A stretch of 7,226 nt of DNA from Terriglobia bacterium. GTDB lineage: Bacteria > Acidobacteriota > Terriglobia > UBA7540. The notes below the pieces were generated by a model. That model saw nothing but the letters and a program-made list of their open reading frames with translations, searched no databases and was not told the origin of the DNA. The stretch lies in contig JAIQGB010000228.1 of assembly GCA_020072905.1 (NCBI GenBank), positions 1-7,226 on the forward strand. The letters run 5' to 3'. Below are positions 6,555-7,226 of the stretch, one piece after another. The number at the start of each line of letters is the position of its first letter. The first letter of the stretch is position 1. The translations under genes were made by a program, and so were the position numbers.

Positions 6555-6564
6555 GAGTTTCCGC

Positions 6565-7226
6565 TCAATTCAGCAGAATTTTGAACACGCAGGCGAACGC
6601 GCCAGGTTTCTCTCGCGGCAAGATTATTCTAAGCCCCTCACTGTTGTGCTGCCAGGAGAGCTGTGCACCACTGCCCAGTAAAGAGATATTTGCAATCTCG
6701 CCCTTCGCAAGGAGCGCGTCGTTCGTGTTCAGTGACTTGATTACCATGTCGGCCGTATTCTGAGGCCAGTCGAGGGCGATGGCGTAAAGGGTCTTCCAGC
6801 GACTGGTGAAGCGGACGTCCTGCGCTGTGAAGTCTGGAGTCTTCTCCTCGCCGAACATGCCGGACTCGATCTCGGTGGGACCTTCTCCGAAAAGCTTCCA
6901 CGGCCGTGTGCCATAAATCGCTTCGCCGTTCACAGTCAACCATTCACCGATAGCGAGCAGGCGCTCTACCACCGGCTCGGGAATCACTCCCTCCGCCGTG
7001 GGCGTGAGGTCGAGTAGGAAGCATCCATTCTTACTGACGATATCCACCAACTCGTCCACGATCCGGTCTGCAGATTTGTAACTCGGGCTCTGGACATGGC
7101 ACCAGGAATTCCAATCAATGGCGTCGTCCGTCAGCCACTTGTAAGAAGCTAGCGTACCAAGCCTGCCGCGTTCGATATCGAGGATTCCCACGCCCCACGG
7201 CAAGTCCTTTTCCTTGTAGGTCACGC
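6565..7226 (-). CDS. GH29 alpha-L-fucosidase, C-terminal part (5'-truncated by window edge)
   Basis: The final 219 residues of an alpha-L-fucosidase, a retaining hydrolase that releases terminal alpha-L-fucose. The start lies beyond the right edge; the GTG at 7224 is internal, because VTYKEKDLP followed by DIERGR is a conserved mid-protein segment. The end of the catalytic domain is clear: WLTDDAIDWNSW, then YKSADRIVDELVDIVSKNG, CFLLDLTPTAEGVIPEP and LLAIGEWLTVNGEAIYGTRPW, all characteristic of GH29. A beta-sandwich C-terminal domain of roughly 100 residues follows, ending in FKILLN. The nucleophile region and any signal peptide are outside the window. The gene converges on the plus-strand operon and ends intact, unlike its opposing neighbour. 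Fucosidase activity is well supported by family; the glycan attacked is unknown. Confidence 0.92.
   Translation of the reverse strand, partial: VTYKEKDLPWGVGILDIERGRLGTLASYKWLTDDAIDWNSWCHVQSPSYKSADRIVDELVDIVSKNGCFLLDLTPTAEGVIPEPVVERLLAIGEWLTVNGEAIYGTRPWKLFGEGPTEIESGMFGEEKTPDFTAQDVRFTSRWKTLYAIALDWPQNTADMVIKSLNTNDALLAKGEIANISLLGSGAQLSWQHNSEGLRIILPREKPGAFACVFKILLN

Larger units (their letters stand above)
6248..6564. other. Foreign-looking segment between the truncated gene and GH29
   Basis: From the point where the third operon gene loses family resemblance to the stop codon of the GH29 gene, about 315 bases match neither neighbour in any frame I could read. The segment holds several inverted repeats: ACAGCTC-C-GAGCTGT at 6434-6448, a GGGT/ACCC stem at 6463-6477 within a run of C and G, and the hairpin at 6511-6554. 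It could be the end of a degraded insertion sequence or other mobile element that removed the 3' part of the gene. No transposase fragment, matching terminal repeats or target duplication was found, so the origin remains unassigned. Confidence 0.4.

Noticed and set aside
1..7226. CRISPR array, phage genes, or complete insertion sequence
   Set aside because: No regularly spaced repeats, integrase, transposase or phage protein was seen in any frame.

Overview
The window (about 58-60% GC by eye) looks like a carbohydrate-degradation locus from a free-living, polysaccharide-degrading bacterium. Several exported enzymes carrying twin-arginine (Tat) or Sec signals, a GH36 next to a GH29, and TIM-barrel proteins of the uncharacterised 'putative glycosyl hydrolase' kind are typical of Verrucomicrobiota, and also of Planctomycetota or Acidobacteriota. 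I favour Verrucomicrobiota, but no marker gene is present, so this is inference.

Layout, left to right. (1) 1-1561, minus strand: the first 520 residues of a secreted GH36-type alpha-galactosidase, running off the left edge. (2) 1562-2517: a gap of about 950 bases with no convincing gene. Its right part holds a set of nested inverted repeats (2327-2419) that fold on paper into a three-way junction, about 100 bases before the next gene. (3) 2518-6322, plus strand: three consecutive genes, probably one operon, each starting with a Tat signal. They are an enolase-superfamily (mandelate racemase/muconate lactonizing) enzyme with a complete mandelate-racemase-type active site, a TIM-barrel-like putative glycoside hydrolase, and a second putative glycoside hydrolase of another family that is cut short near 6245. 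(4) 6248-6564: DNA that matches neither neighbour and contains several hairpins. It looks like a recombination or mobile-element scar. (5) 6565-7226, minus strand: the C-terminal part of a GH29 alpha-L-fucosidase, running off the right edge.

Taken together the genes suggest removal of terminal alpha-galactose and alpha-L-fucose outside the cytoplasm, with the Tat-exported enolase-superfamily protein acting on a sugar acid or similar carboxylate beside them. The substrates are not determined by the sequence. The most interesting points are the possible structured RNA before the operon, the run of three Tat substrates including an enolase-superfamily enzyme (most of which are cytoplasmic), and the broken third gene with its unexplained downstream segment.
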